A DNA stretch of 64,000 nucleotides from Corallochytrium limacisporum (GCA_002811645.1 PDIP01000028.1:83086-147085); one strand, 5' to 3'; shown: positions 1 through 10,483, counted from the stretch's first letter. The notes: generated from the sequence alone by a model not told the origin. Numbers and translations are program-made.

Positions 1-2550
1 GGCACCACTGGGACAGCAGGGCAACCACCATTCTCGCAGGCTCCTGAGACGGATAGTGTAGACGCCGTGGAAGTGCGTGCCCCTGCAACAGAAATTAAGT
101 TCTCAAATCTTAGCATGTGGATCGATCAAGAGGAGACAAAGGCAGAGACCGTCCAACGCTACAAGCAGGCCCTAACCACTTGTTCTCCGTCACTGGCACT
201 CAAAGCACCAAAGGTCAAAGGGCGGCAAATTTTGCACAATGTATCTGGTCATATCCGCGCAGGTGAATTTGTTGGTATCATGGGTCCGAGCGGCAGTGGC
301 AAGACTACACTGATGACAGCCATTATCGGTGACATTGCCAACAATACACAACTGGAGGGTGAGGTAACGGCCACAATCAATGGTGCAGCAACCGCATCCA
401 TCAAGAACTACATGGGATTCGTGCCTCAAAAGGATATCATGAACACGGATCTAACAGTACGGGAGAATGTCTTTTTCTCGGCCATGAAGAATAGTGACCG
501 GCGGTTGACACGGGAAGAGATTGAAGACACCGTAGACTGGACTCTGGAGATTTTGGACCTCAGCCACGTAGCTCATTCCATCATCGGTGACGAGCTGAAG
601 CGGGGCATCAGTGGTGGCCAGCGCAAGCGCGTGAATGTGGCAATGGAAATGGCGGCAAAGCCATCAATACTGTTTCTGGACGAGCCAACTAGCGGCCTGG
701 ACGCTGGTGCAGCCTATGAACTGACTCTGACGCTCAGTCGGTCCGCCCGTAACTTTGGAGTGACCATGGTTGCTGTTCTGCACCAGCCTCGATACCAGGC
801 CTTCCTTGCCATGGACCGAGTACTGCTCATGGCCAAGGGTGGGCATTTGGCGTACTTTGGGGAAACACGCAAGGCACTGCAATACTTCCGACATGAGGGA
901 TTTCACCAGCTTGTAGCTGACAACCCGGCGGACTTTGTGCTTGATGTGATCAGTGGCAAGGTAGCGCGACATGTACCCGTAGAAGGCAGTGATGGAGTAG
1001 ACATCATCCCTTCGAACACCAAAGTACCCAAGCAGAATCCATCCCTAGACCGCGTGAAGAAAACCAAGCTCGCACCGCAGGTATCCTTAAACACAGCAGT
1101 GAACATGGGTCTGGTCAAGAAGGTCAGGGTCAGTGCCACTGATGTGGCCAACCTCTGGGATCCTAAAAAATTGAAATCCATAGAAGCCATGACCTACGCT
1201 GATGATCCAGGTAATCGTAGTGCCCTGATCGAATCACTCTTCCACAAGCGGACGAATCTCGACAGACGCGTAACTGAACCACAGGCGGTGCTCCTGTTGA
1301 CCCAGGATATGGGCATGGGCATGCTACCTGTTGCACAGGTGCATGAAGCCTTCCGGAAGGTGGACTCCGACCACCAGAATGCTATCACATACTCCCAGTT
1401 CCTGGCATTGATTACTGAACTGGATAAGAGCGGTACACTACAGAAGGCCCTGGCCACACAGCGGCACGAAAATGTGCGCCACTTCCGTCGGACGCGGGCA
1501 GTACACGGGCACGATCACCACCACCACCACCATCACCACCTGCTGGGCAGGCGCCGGTCCGGGGCGGTACATTCGCCGCAGCAACTGCGCGCCCGACAAG
1601 GGCCCGGTCTTCATGCAAACCCCCTCGCTGGCCATCGCGAAGAATATGACACAGAGACAGAGACAATGACGGGCACAAACACAGGAATCCCACAGCATGA
1701 GGAAGACGCGATCATTGCCGCTGGTAGTCCCGACGACTTTGCCCGACGTCCGTCCAAAATGCGTCAATTTGTGACCTTACTGCGGGAACTGATAAGTACT
1801 GAGTACGTCAAGCGCTCCACGGTGATTGGCATGCTCGTCCTGCACCTGTTCCTGGCCGCCATTCTAGGCATTCGCTTCGTGGGAGAATTTTTCTATCCAC
1901 AGACGATTGTGATTGTCATTGTTGTCGCAGTACTGATCCATGCACTGATGTTGACCATTCCCGCCATTGCTGTGTTTATTCGACACCGTGAAGCGTGGTA
2001 CCGTGATAAGGAGAGCGGAGTGAGTCCCTTGGCGTACTACCTGTCACGCGAAGTATACTTCCTCGTGGTGTATGGATTGATCTTCACACTCCTTTGGGCA
2101 CCAACATTTTACTACTCCAATCAACCTAAGATGGATTTTGTGGACTTCCTGGTCATCTTGCTACTGTCCGGTTTCGCCCTGTCGGGTACAATCTTCGCGT
2201 TCATTCCGGTGGTCTCGACAGATTCAGCGGTGTTCACTTTCACTCTACTAACCCTGGTGCTGGCTGGCTTCGCGAACGGGATCAATCCTTCAGCGGCTGA
2301 TCTGGGACGCACGTGGAAACCGTTTGAGTACATTCTGCGTGCCTCATTTGGCTACTGGGCTGCGAATGGCATGCTGGTTGCAAATTTTGATGGTGATAAT
2401 GGAATTCTTCAGGAGCAAGTGGATCGTCTCTTCGATCGCTTGGGTACTCCAGACGATTCTTTGACAGTGTTCTTGATGGGCAATCTTGTCATTGGCATTG
2501 TTACTCGCTTAATTGCGATTCCCAACTTCTACCGCTGTGGTAGGCGGTGA
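1..2550 (+). CDS. ABCG-family half-transporter, 5' partial
   Basis: ATP-driven membrane transporter of the ABCG/White type; substrate unknown. The frame is open from base 1, so the N-terminus lies outside the window. In window codons the Walker A GPSGSGKT is at about 95-102, the signature ISGGQ near 203, Walker B LFLDEPTSGLD near 225, and the switch His in AVLHQPR. A long linker follows with a degenerate EF-hand-like loop (codons about 453-465, Gln at position 12) and a natural run of eight histidines (1516-1539). The C-terminal half (from about 1810) has six hydrophobic spans, giving the ABC-then-TM order of ABCG proteins. The linker resembles that of the plant/protist ABCG24/28-like group. 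The end, a short basic tail after the last helix, looks natural. The family is certain; the substrate is not assignable. Confidence 0.9.
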   Translation, partial: GTTGTAGQPPFSQAPETDSVDAVEVRAPATEIKFSNLSMWIDQEETKAETVQRYKQALTTCSPSLALKAPKVKGRQILHNVSGHIRAGEFVGIMGPSGSGKTTLMTAIIGDIANNTQLEGEVTATINGAATASIKNYMGFVPQKDIMNTDLTVRENVFFSAMKNSDRRLTREEIEDTVDWTLEILDLSHVAHSIIGDELKRGISGGQRKRVNVAMEMAAKPSILFLDEPTSGLDAGAAYELTLTLSRSARNFGVTMVAVLHQPRYQAFLAMDRVLLMAKGGHLAYFGETRKALQYFRHEGFHQLVADNPADFVLDVISGKVARHVPVEGSDGVDIIPSNTKVPKQNPSLDRVKKTKLAPQVSLNTAVNMGLVKKVRVSATDVANLWDPKKLKSIEAMTYADDPGNRSALIESLFHKRTNLDRRVTEPQAVLLLTQDMGMGMLPVAQVHEAFRKVDSDHQNAITYSQFLALITELDKSGTLQKALATQRHENVRHFRRTRAVHGHDHHHHHHHHLLGRRRSGAVHSPQQLRARQGPGLHANPLAGHREEYDTETETMTGTNTGIPQHEEDAIIAAGSPDDFARRPSKMRQFVTLLRELISTEYVKRSTVIGMLVLHLFLAAILGIRFVGEFFYPQTIVIVIVVAVLIHALMLTIPAIAVFIRHREAWYRDKESGVSPLAYYLSREVYFLVVYGLIFTLLWAPTFYYSNQPKMDFVDFLVILLLSGFALSGTIFAFIPVVSTDSAVFTFTLLTLVLAGFANGINPSAADLGRTWKPFEYILRASFGYWAANGMLVANFDGDNGILQEQVDRLFDRLGTPDDSLTVFLMGNLVIGIVTRLIAIPNFYRCGRR

Positions 2551-2878
2551 AGTAGACGTCACTAGTGGTGATGTGACTGATGAGCTCATAGTTTATAAAG
2601 AAATTCTTCATCTCAGCCCCTTCCTGCAGGTATGTGGGTGGTGTTATCGTAAGTGGCAGTGGAGCAACCAGCTGCCTGTTCACCATTCCGTTGGATCAAA
2701 GCGCGTTGCTGTCTATCATTGGTATCAAGGCTTTACTGCCAAGACTATAGAAACTATACTGAACAACTACACAAATCCATCACTCGATGTACGAATAAGG
2801 ATCAGACACTGGAATGTATTCCCAGGGATCATCAGTCAGCTCACACCACCTCCCTTGGGGTCCCTGGGAGGCCCCTTG

Positions 2879-2909
2879 CCCCCCCCCCCCCGGGGGGGCG
2901 GGGGGGGGG
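2879..2909. repeat. C13 tract followed by interrupted G17 tract (palindromic)
   Basis: Thirteen C are followed directly by seven G, one C and ten G, so the strand can fold back on itself. The same architecture recurs in other spacers of the window (17610-17638, 45614-45634, 53734-53747). Confidence 0.85.
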
Positions 2910-3096
2910 ACGTCAACGTGAGCAATTTTCTGGGCCTTCACACATTCAGGGTCTCACTAAATTGTCAACTGGTTCCTATTTCACTTTTCACTGCTTGCTC
3001 ATTTTGTAAGAAGTAAAGGTACTTGATTCTATGGACCGGCAAGCTTACTCCTCCACCTACATTCGTGTCAGTTCTGTATCGGGATCACAGTAGTGT

Positions 3097-3128
3097 ACAC
3101 ACACATACACACACACATACACACACAC
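3097..3128. repeat. AC/ATAC microsatellite
   Basis: Alternating AC with two ATAC interruptions, ending about eight bases before the HDDC2 start codon, so it probably lies in that gene's 5' leader. Confidence 0.9.
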
Positions 3129-3135
3129 TGCAACC

Positions 3136-3753
3136 ATGACCGGCAGCTCTCTTGCATCCAATGGGCAACCAACGCCCTCACAGCTTCTGGATTTCCTGGA
3201 AACTATTGGGAAACTAAAGAAACTAGAGCGCACAGGGTGGGTACGTATGAAAATTAAGCGACCAGAGTCAGTTGCAGATCACATGTACCGCATGTCAGTA
3301 ATGAGTGCAGTGATCCAAGATGACTCTATCGATCTTAAGCATTGTGCGCTAATGAGTTTGGCACATGATATGGGTGAGAGCATTGTTGGTGACATCACGC
3401 CCCATGACGGCGTCTCTGATGAGGACAAATTTAGCCGTGAGGAACGGGCGATGCGTCACATTCGCGATCAGGAACTCGGCGGATCAAGTTTTGGTCATCT
3501 CTTCTATGACTTGTGGCGAGAGTACGAGGCTCAAGAAACAAAAGAGGCGCAGTTGGTCCGTCAGTTCGACAAATTCGAAATGATTGTGCAGGCATACGAA
3601 TATGAGCGTGATCAGCAGTTACCTTCGGGGTATCTACAGCAGTTTTTCGACTCCACTGTTAGAAAGGAAGGAACTTTCACCCATCCGCAAATCAAGGCCC
3701 TAGTGAACGAACTGCTGAAGCGGCGGGAGTCCTTGGCCACCAGCGGAAACTAG
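3136..3753 (+). CDS. HD-domain 5'-deoxynucleotidase (HDDC2/YfbR/YGK1-like)
   Basis: Predicted metal-dependent phosphohydrolase that removes phosphate from deoxynucleoside 5'-monophosphates. It is a 205-residue protein, full length for the family. The HD signature is present: His in VADHMYRM (about residue 50), the HD pair in LAHDMGE (residues 77-78) and a downstream Asp in the QFDKFEM motif, the usual metal ligands. The start is the ATG right after the AC repeat. It converges with the ASCC2-like gene and the ends are about 150 bases apart. Function is by family; bacterial YfbR and yeast YGK1 have this activity. Confidence 0.9.
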   Translation: MTGSSLASNGQPTPSQLLDFLETIGKLKKLERTGWVRMKIKRPESVADHMYRMSVMSAVIQDDSIDLKHCALMSLAHDMGESIVGDITPHDGVSDEDKFSREERAMRHIRDQELGGSSFGHLFYDLWREYEAQETKEAQLVRQFDKFEMIVQAYEYERDQQLPSGYLQQFFDSTVRKEGTFTHPQIKALVNELLKRRESLATSGN

Positions 3754-3902
3754 AGACTCATCGATTCAGCCATCAAAGTTTTACACTACAAGAAGATAAA
3801 AAAACTGTCATTAATCTATTGTTCCATGCATGTCTGCAACCAGCAACGGTAGAATACGACAGGTGGCGGTACAGCACCAGTTGCCAGTTTAGCATTGGTG
3901 TC

Positions 3903-6515
3903 TTAGCCCCCTTTGCCCATCTTGGCAGCAGCTTTTGCTTTGCGGTTGTGGTTGGCAATGCGTCCTTTATGTTTTTCGGTATAATTTCGGGCACGCAAAG
4001 ATTCCTGGTTCCGCTGGGTACGGTCGACCCCCTTGTACCAGGGCCCTTCCTTCTGTTCCTGCTTTCCATCATCAGGACCCTCGGTGTGTGACTGATTGAT
4101 ACGGATTTTACCTGCGATTGAATTTCCGCTGCTTCCGGGAGCCGTAGACACCCGGTATTCAGCCGCGCTGCGTTTTGTCGCTGCCTGATCCGTTGCCTGC
4201 CTCTCATCAGCAGTCAGGGCGGCATCTTCTCCCGCGTAGTAATCGTGAGAATCGTACGTATCGTCGTACTCATCGTCGTATATGTCAAATTCGTACCGTT
4301 GCGCAATCATTTGCTTCCTCAACACGCGGTCATGGTCATCCAATTCCTCATCGAGGACATCGAGACCATCTTCAGCACTCTTTCCAACGCCACTACGTCC
4401 AAGCACAGACTCTTCTGCGCTGCGTTTAACGTTGCGGCGGCCTTGGTTTCCCTTCTTGCTCATTCGTTTCTTTGCAGCTGTAGCAAGTCTCGCATCGGGA
4501 TCGATGGATATGGGCACAGCATGGGACGAGTCCTGCGGACCCGTGATATCTGCAGCTATGGAACCTCCTGTCGCTGACTGGGCACCAGACGGATCGGAAC
4601 GAATAGCACGCATGTAGCTCTGCACAGCCCTGTCGGTACAGTCGGCATCCTTCGCAACTGCATCTCCAGGCCCAGGTATTCCAGTGCCTTCCAGCATGGC
4701 ATCTATGGCTGCCTCTTGATTGTTATTGTATCCGACCAACATGCACCAAATATAGCCCATACCCAGTGAATCACCCATAATGGCCTGTGCTTGAGTGATA
4801 TTCATCAAGTCCGATTCCGTAGGCTCTTCCATAGCTGTCTTGCCCTTGTCTTCAGACGACTGCATCGTGCTTACTAAAGCATCCTTCTTCTTTGTTTCGG
4901 TATTCGACGATGTCGAGGTATTTTGTTCGGGATAAACAGATGCCAGTGTAGTGAGAGTATCACTCAAGAACTCCTCCACTGGGCCCATAGCGGCCGCAGA
5001 CCCGTTTGCATCCTCTCTCGCCAGCTGTCGCTGTTGTAGAGCTCGTCTGAGCGCTGCAACGAATTTTGCATGACGGCGATCTTCTCCGAGATATTCTCCG
5101 AGCATTTCCTGCATATCGTGACCATGTTCACCATCTCGGAACGCGTCTGCATCACACTGCAGCATCAGCAAACAGCATGACGCAGCAATGACTGCAATGG
5201 CCCACTCGGAGATTTCTTCCACTACTTGTTTCTGGGGGTGGCGTACGTGTTCATCAGTTGCCCACTTGCTGACCTCATCAACAGTTCGAGCCGATCTGAC
5301 ATGACAGTCCATAAGACTTGGCAAAAGCTGGCTTCTGATTAACAGTGATGGTGCAATGTCAGCAGAAATGCACAAATCGAGGAAGGCGTACAGGGTATGT
5401 ACCAGGTCGACCATGCTGAAGACAGCAACATTGAAATGTTCAATGTCCTGGATCTTTGGCTGCCCGCGGGAAAAATGCTGACCCGCAGTGCCCATCACTT
5501 CTAAGCTATCCTGCCATGCCGCAATGAATACTTCTCCAAACTCAAGACTCGGTGATGAATTACAGGTGTTGGTCATCATTGTGTCGAGTTCTCGCAACAC
5601 TGTCGTCGCAATCCGTCGGTCGTCTCCCCTTGTTGCGTGGTAGATTGCACAAAAGTCCAGTACGACTGCAGGGTTCAGTAAATACAGACCTGTTGCCTTA
5701 GCGTCCGGAATGACTGCTGATCCGCCACCTGAAAGAACACTCATTCTCCATGGTGCCGATGGCATATCATCTCCCTGGTCATGTTCACTTGTTTCATCAA
5801 TGAACAGCCGCCGGAAGAGCTGTAGTGTGAGTACCCAAAGACGCATCTCCTCCTTCTGTTCCGCTTGACTCAAAGTTTCTATCGATCCATTGCCTAAATT
5901 GCCTAAGCTGAAAGCCACCGAACAGGGCAAAGCTGCCTCGCAGTCTCGAGGAGTACTTGCAAGGAATTGTCGCACACTGTGATCAATGTGCTGCCCCTGG
6001 AAAACGATAATACTCCAAAATATGTGTGTTGGCACAGCCAACACTGATTCAAGAAAAGCCGAGATGCCCGCAATGTGGGTCAAGCGATCGGTGTCACCGT
6101 GTGTACCACCCGACAACGCCCGGGCAGTGACCATGGAATCCCATTCAACCACACCAACGTAAATTGGCATCACCATGTGAAGTGTCCATGATCGGTCAAT
6201 TGCTGGACACTCCACACGGTTTTCTACTCCAGGTATGTCATTCTCATCTGTTTCGTCGTCGTCATGTATGCCTCTGAGGATGCGGAAATACGTCCGTTGT
6301 TCTAGCGGGATCCCTTGGGCCCTCTGATCATCTAGCTTGCTGCGGATCAAACGGCGAACCTTATCAGACTCTGCCTGACGTGCCGCCTTCAGCCTCTCCT
6401 TTCTCTGGGCCCTTTGTTTCACTACTTCAGTGTCTTCTGGTCCATCTCCGCTGAAAGTACGCTCTGCTTTCATTCTACATTCATGTGCCTTGGCTGCCTC
6501 GGCCATTCTGCGCAT
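3903..6515 (-). CDS. ASCC2-like protein with CUE domain (ribosome quality control/ASCC)
   Basis: Counterpart of animal ASCC2 and yeast Cue3/Rqt3, a ubiquitin-binding subunit of the ASC-1/RQT complex that acts with a helicase on stalled ribosomes and in alkylation repair. It is an 870-residue frame. The N-terminal half is helical and matches the ASCC2 body weakly, including a segment with FCAIYHATRG. A CUE domain lies at about 567-610 (LGMGY and the following helix). The acidic motif YDDEYDDTYD at about 743-757 is the strongest family marker, followed by a basic tail ending in lysine-rich RNA-binding-like sequence. The first ATG of this frame gives MRRMAEAAK. However, another frame directly upstream begins with a better-looking N-terminus (ATG at 6639, MPPKDKGGR), so the true start may be there, joined by a very short intron or disturbed by an indel. 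Confidence 0.82.
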   Translation of the reverse strand: MRRMAEAAKAHECRMKAERTFSGDGPEDTEVVKQRAQRKERLKAARQAESDKVRRLIRSKLDDQRAQGIPLEQRTYFRILRGIHDDDETDENDIPGVENRVECPAIDRSWTLHMVMPIYVGVVEWDSMVTARALSGGTHGDTDRLTHIAGISAFLESVLAVPTHIFWSIIVFQGQHIDHSVRQFLASTPRDCEAALPCSVAFSLGNLGNGSIETLSQAEQKEEMRLWVLTLQLFRRLFIDETSEHDQGDDMPSAPWRMSVLSGGGSAVIPDAKATGLYLLNPAVVLDFCAIYHATRGDDRRIATTVLRELDTMMTNTCNSSPSLEFGEVFIAAWQDSLEVMGTAGQHFSRGQPKIQDIEHFNVAVFSMVDLVHTLYAFLDLCISADIAPSLLIRSQLLPSLMDCHVRSARTVDEVSKWATDEHVRHPQKQVVEEISEWAIAVIAASCCLLMLQCDADAFRDGEHGHDMQEMLGEYLGEDRRHAKFVAALRRALQQRQLAREDANGSAAAMGPVEEFLSDTLTTLASVYPEQNTSTSSNTETKKKDALVSTMQSSEDKGKTAMEEPTESDLMNITQAQAIMGDSLGMGYIWCMLVGYNNNQEAAIDAMLEGTGIPGPGDAVAKDADCTDRAVQSYMRAIRSDPSGAQSATGGSIAADITGPQDSSHAVPISIDPDARLATAAKKRMSKKGNQGRRNVKRSAEESVLGRSGVGKSAEDGLDVLDEELDDHDRVLRKQMIAQRYEFDIYDDEYDDTYDSHDYYAGEDAALTADERQATDQAATKRSAAEYRVSTAPGSSGNSIAGKIRINQSHTEGPDDGKQEQKEGPWYKGVDRTQRNQESLRARNYTEKHKGRIANHNRKAKAAAKMGKGG

Positions 6516-6639
6516 CTACAGCTTTAATCCATTCTTTGCTCCGTCCCTGTGGGGCATGATGCGGCGCGTGATTCTTGTGCTTATTCGACTGACCACCAGC
6601 ACTGCGGCCTGTGCGTCCTCCTTTATCCTTTGGAGGCAT
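6516..6639 (-). other. Candidate 5' coding segment of the ASCC2-like gene
   Basis: Starting at an ATG whose first base is 6639 is an open stretch encoding a Lys/His/Gly-rich segment (MPPKDKGGR to KEWIKA), then a frame change into the ASCC2-like reading frame. A GTAGAT site follows the KEWIKA codons, and acceptor-like AG sites lie 22, 31 and 58 bases on. Removing 31 or 58 bases would restore the frame. PSF1 introns in this window are about 100 bases, so a sequencing indel or a start at 6515 are equally possible. Confidence 0.35.
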
Positions 6640-7267
6640 TGTCAGCTGTGTATGGTATGAGCCGTCCTTGCACACGACACTGCATTCTCCTCTATCACAA
6701 TTCAGCCGTCTAGGCTTTCCACGAGTGCGTATACTGTGCAATCCTTTCGATAGTAGTACAAGCGATTGGGAATTGATAAGGTATCGTAATGTGCCAGGTT
6801 GTTTTATAGCTGCCATTTTCCTAATCCTGCACTGACAATTTTGTTTGTTGACTGGGTCGTACACGTTTCTTTCTGCGTACATCTCTTGGCAGAAATTTTC
6901 GCATTTGTCCAGGCCACGGTTTGCCCCTCGCTCACAGACTCCCTTCTCGGGTGTTTCACTCAAGCCTCTACTTGGGGGTCTGTGTGCCGCCGTTGCGCCC
7001 TGCGCTTGCACTTTAGCGGATCCAGGAAAGTGCGTTCGGACACGGAGCAGGCCTCGGTCACTTTAAACCTGGATGTGGGAGGTACTTATTATGCATATAG
7101 AGTCACAATGTGACGCAATGGTGCATATTACACGGTACTGTGTTCACTTGCCTATGCGACTGACGTCAAATTATGAACTGAAACAATCGACGAGCACCCA
7201 ATGTGGATTCAGGATATACGCTTAATGGGATGTAATGACAACACGAGTCTTGTCGTGACCTCTAGTG
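6640..7267. other. Divergent promoter region between ASCC2-like and TFIIIC90-like genes
   Basis: About 630 bases separate two head-to-head genes, so it must carry both promoters. I see no clear TATA box, repeat or RNA gene. Open frames here are short or overlap the candidate ASCC2 leader. Confidence 0.5.
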
Positions 7268-10189
7268 ATGGTGACCACAAGGTCACGTAGAGACCTCGAA
7301 GGCACTGCATCTGTGTCGCAGGGTCGGACGAACCGAGACACCACACAGAAAAAGAGAGACCGAACAGAAGTGAAAGAAGACAATGGATCTCCACACTACA
7401 CCAAGGATCATCCCACATATGCTTCTGAACCCACATTTGATGATCTTGACAAGACACGGGCTTGGCGTCAGAGACGTCGACGACAAATTGCTGACCCCAT
7501 TATCGATGAGGCGCAGGCGACTCTACGGACCATTGAAACTGGCGATTACCAGGAGGACCGAAGAAACGCGAAGAAACTGCGGGAACTTCGCCACAAAATC
7601 AAAATGATTCCATTCTTGGCTACAGGGAGAATGGGGAGACCAAACATAGGCTACGAGCGTCCTAAAGAAGAAGTTGAACTCATGGAAGCGTTGCATAAGA
7701 AAGCATCTGAGCTGCATGCACGGGCCCAGACCGCCAAAGCCGACAGTGAAGGCACCAAGATACAGAAACGAGCCGATGAGCCGCCAGACTTTTTGAATCG
7801 TCTTGAGACTTCCGATCGCATGCATTGTGCTCGCGGTACAGGTGAATTGGCAAGTCAGATCCTTCAGTTGTACACGGCGTTCATCAAAAAGAAACAGCCA
7901 ACGGTGAATGCGGTCATGGCAGCCGAGTGGCAGCAAGTTATGTCGTGGGCACAGACCGACGGGTTAGAGAGTTTTCAGGTCCACACATTGGAGCAATCCA
8001 AGAGCAACGTTCTTGCTCACGACCATCGTCCCCGTACTTCACAGTGGCAAGACTTGACCGGGATACCCGTCAATTCAGTGAAAAGCAACGTGGCTGACAA
8101 GAGCGCCTCTAGCGTGGAAGAATGCTCACTATACAGCTTAGCAATGCCTAGGAATATGCGGCCGCTGGCTGCAGCATCGCAAAGAGGCAATATAGTTGCA
8201 GTGTCTGCATCTGGGCGGATGGTTGCCACCATTGGTGTCAGTAATTCAATGGTCAAACCGGTGCCTTTGCATTCGATGTACACCAGGATCGTCGTGTACG
8301 AGTTAACCACTCCCTTGGTACGCTGTCTGCATGGTTCTGAAGGTCATCCAAAGTTTGCATCTGAGGAGAATGCTGCGGCTCTGAGAGTGATTCAGATAGC
8401 GATCAACCCCAATGTTCAGGCTCATATGACCGTTAGCGACGATCGTGCAGACGCAGTAGATCTGCTAGGACTGCGGCACAGAAATGATGAAGAGTTTGCA
8501 GGCAATATTTCATTTGAACGGACAGAAAGTGTACTTGCAGAAGCACAGTCCTTCCCGGGACTGCTGTCGAATGACATGTACGCGCGAATGAACCATTCCC
8601 TTGTTTGGCTCTCCGACAGCCTCCTCGCTAGTCTGGATGGTCAAGGATGCGTGTCAGTTCACTATTTTAATCATGGTCAAGTTCTCACACAAACGTACCC
8701 ACTGCAAGCGACAGCAATCGGTGCCGATGGTGACAAGCTCATTTTTGGCGACAAGAACGGGAATGTACGTATGCTCACGAATGTAGTGGACTATGAGAAT
8801 CAGAACCTGAAAGCGTCCGTGGACGTCCAGGAAATCCTTAATGCCAGATCAGTGTTTTGCCTCGCTGGAGCGAGAAGCTCGTTGATAAACACTGTCGAGG
8901 AGTACGTCGAATGGCAGGGTCGCGACTGGAGCATTAGCGCATTGTGCAAACAGGGGAGCACGATATCTGTAGGAACCAGCAATGGTGTATTCTTAGTGGC
9001 GGATGTGGACGCATCGACCGGAGATGTGCCATCAGTTCAGTGTGTATTGCCCGTCGCCGACGGTCAGAGTGTAAGCTCGGTGGCTACGATTGGAGAGTGT
9101 TGCGCGGTTTATGCACAAGGGCCTAATGTACTTGTAGTAGAAAAAGACGCAAGAAATGAGAAATGGTCAAGTCGTCACCTGTTCAAGACTGCCTTTGGCA
9201 GGGTGCGCACCGTTGTCAGATCTGGTTGTTGCCGTGTTGGCATACACGGGACCGGAATGTCCACTCTGCACATCGTAGATGTTGGAAAGGAATCTTGCTC
9301 AACCTGTATGTCGTCCGGGGCTGAAGGGTCGTCCTCCCTGTGGCAACTCAGCCAACCAGCTGACTGTATTGAAGCCATAGCAAATGCAGGAGGAGCATTC
9401 AACCTCGTTGTATTACGCTCTTCAGTCACCACTCTTCCTTACGGAACCGGGCTCCATCACCAGTCTCGTCAGGGGCATTTCTTTGCCATCGCATCTGATA
9501 AACGGTGCGACGAGGATATGTTTGCGTTTGCATGCATTGTCCGCAGCAGTGTTCAATTCCGCCATCAAATCTTAGGACCAGCCAAAGTATTCTGGCCTGC
9601 TGAGCTCTCTCGCAAAGTCTTGAACAAACTCTTGCTGTGCTCAATGTGCTGTACTGCTGCGGAAGAACGAGAAGCTGTCAGTATTGGTGTGCAAGCGCTC
9701 CGGCATCTGGTGGCGGCTCGAGCCGGTGAGCTGTTGGGAGACTGCCCAGCCGGCGCCCCTCATCGTCATATCCTAGAGCAAATAGCTGCTCTTTCAAAGA
9801 CAGCCGACGATATGGTCGAAGCCAAAGGCATGACCATGCCACACTGCTGGGTCTGCCGACAGAGACTGCAATATTTTACTGTGAAATACGGTGCCCGAAG
9901 CTGCGGCCGGGCAATGAAGTACGGAGATGGTGAAGAGGGCCACACCAGGACCGTACAAATGAGCGGACCGGTGTGGCTGTGCGGCAAGGGTCACCGAACA
10001 TACGCGTGCGCATCTACTCTTCTGCCGATCCCTGTCACCGCTGCCATCCAAAAGTGCAAACTATGCGGCCTCACTCGAATGGAACGCAAACCTCGTGAAA
10101 TTCAAAAGCTCTGCGCAGCTCATGGGGATGAGAACACCACTCACACCCCAATGACCCGATCCTGCCATTTTTGTGGGATGGTCAGCTAA
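7268..10189 (+). CDS. Putative TFIIIC90/GTF3C4-like transcription factor IIIC subunit
   Basis: Likely RNA polymerase III initiation-factor subunit. The 973-residue protein has a basic, charged N-terminus (about 1-180), a long middle of short beta-rich segments resembling a degenerate beta-propeller (about 300-750), and a C-terminal zinc module. That module has CWVC near residue 858, then a CGKGHR...ACASTLLPI segment, CKLCG and a terminal CHFCG. This matches the zf-TFIIIC pattern of GTF3C4 (Cys-x2-Cys, then Cys-x2-GH-x-x-x-C and Cys-x2-Cys). The open frame begins at a GTG; I chose the ATG one codon later (7268). The propeller is too diverged for a firm call, so the assignment rests on the zinc module and overall layout. 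Confidence 0.6.
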   Translation: MVTTRSRRDLEGTASVSQGRTNRDTTQKKRDRTEVKEDNGSPHYTKDHPTYASEPTFDDLDKTRAWRQRRRRQIADPIIDEAQATLRTIETGDYQEDRRNAKKLRELRHKIKMIPFLATGRMGRPNIGYERPKEEVELMEALHKKASELHARAQTAKADSEGTKIQKRADEPPDFLNRLETSDRMHCARGTGELASQILQLYTAFIKKKQPTVNAVMAAEWQQVMSWAQTDGLESFQVHTLEQSKSNVLAHDHRPRTSQWQDLTGIPVNSVKSNVADKSASSVEECSLYSLAMPRNMRPLAAASQRGNIVAVSASGRMVATIGVSNSMVKPVPLHSMYTRIVVYELTTPLVRCLHGSEGHPKFASEENAAALRVIQIAINPNVQAHMTVSDDRADAVDLLGLRHRNDEEFAGNISFERTESVLAEAQSFPGLLSNDMYARMNHSLVWLSDSLLASLDGQGCVSVHYFNHGQVLTQTYPLQATAIGADGDKLIFGDKNGNVRMLTNVVDYENQNLKASVDVQEILNARSVFCLAGARSSLINTVEEYVEWQGRDWSISALCKQGSTISVGTSNGVFLVADVDASTGDVPSVQCVLPVADGQSVSSVATIGECCAVYAQGPNVLVVEKDARNEKWSSRHLFKTAFGRVRTVVRSGCCRVGIHGTGMSTLHIVDVGKESCSTCMSSGAEGSSSLWQLSQPADCIEAIANAGGAFNLVVLRSSVTTLPYGTGLHHQSRQGHFFAIASDKRCDEDMFAFACIVRSSVQFRHQILGPAKVFWPAELSRKVLNKLLLCSMCCTAAEEREAVSIGVQALRHLVAARAGELLGDCPAGAPHRHILEQIAALSKTADDMVEAKGMTMPHCWVCRQRLQYFTVKYGARSCGRAMKYGDGEEGHTRTVQMSGPVWLCGKGHRTYACASTLLPIPVTAAIQKCKLCGLTRMERKPREIQKLCAAHGDENTTHTPMTRSCHFCGMVS

Positions 10190-10483
10190 AGCTTACCGCA
10201 CTCTTCGGCGCAGACTATCTGCCCTGTGAACAATGTTCTCGATAGATTCAATTGATACCGGCACACCCCCTCTCCCCGTTAATCTTTGTTCTTTGCCACC
10301 GAAGAATGTCCACCGAATATGCCTTCTTTTAGTTCCTATCAACAGCCTGAAAACCTCGTGTTTTTCCCGTTGTTTTCCAGCTCAGCCCCAACAAACTCCC
10401 CGCCCTACCGTTCCCACCAGCGGCGTCGTCTTCTGCATGTGTGCGGAAATCCGTGACCTCACGGACATACACAGAAGTCGCTT

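Larger units (their letters stand above)
2551..3135. other. Intergenic spacer between ABCG transporter and HDDC2
   Basis: No convincing gene. The spacer holds a C-tract/G-tract palindrome near 2879-2909 and an AC microsatellite just before the HDDC2 start. Short open frames here lack recognisable domains. Confidence 0.6.
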
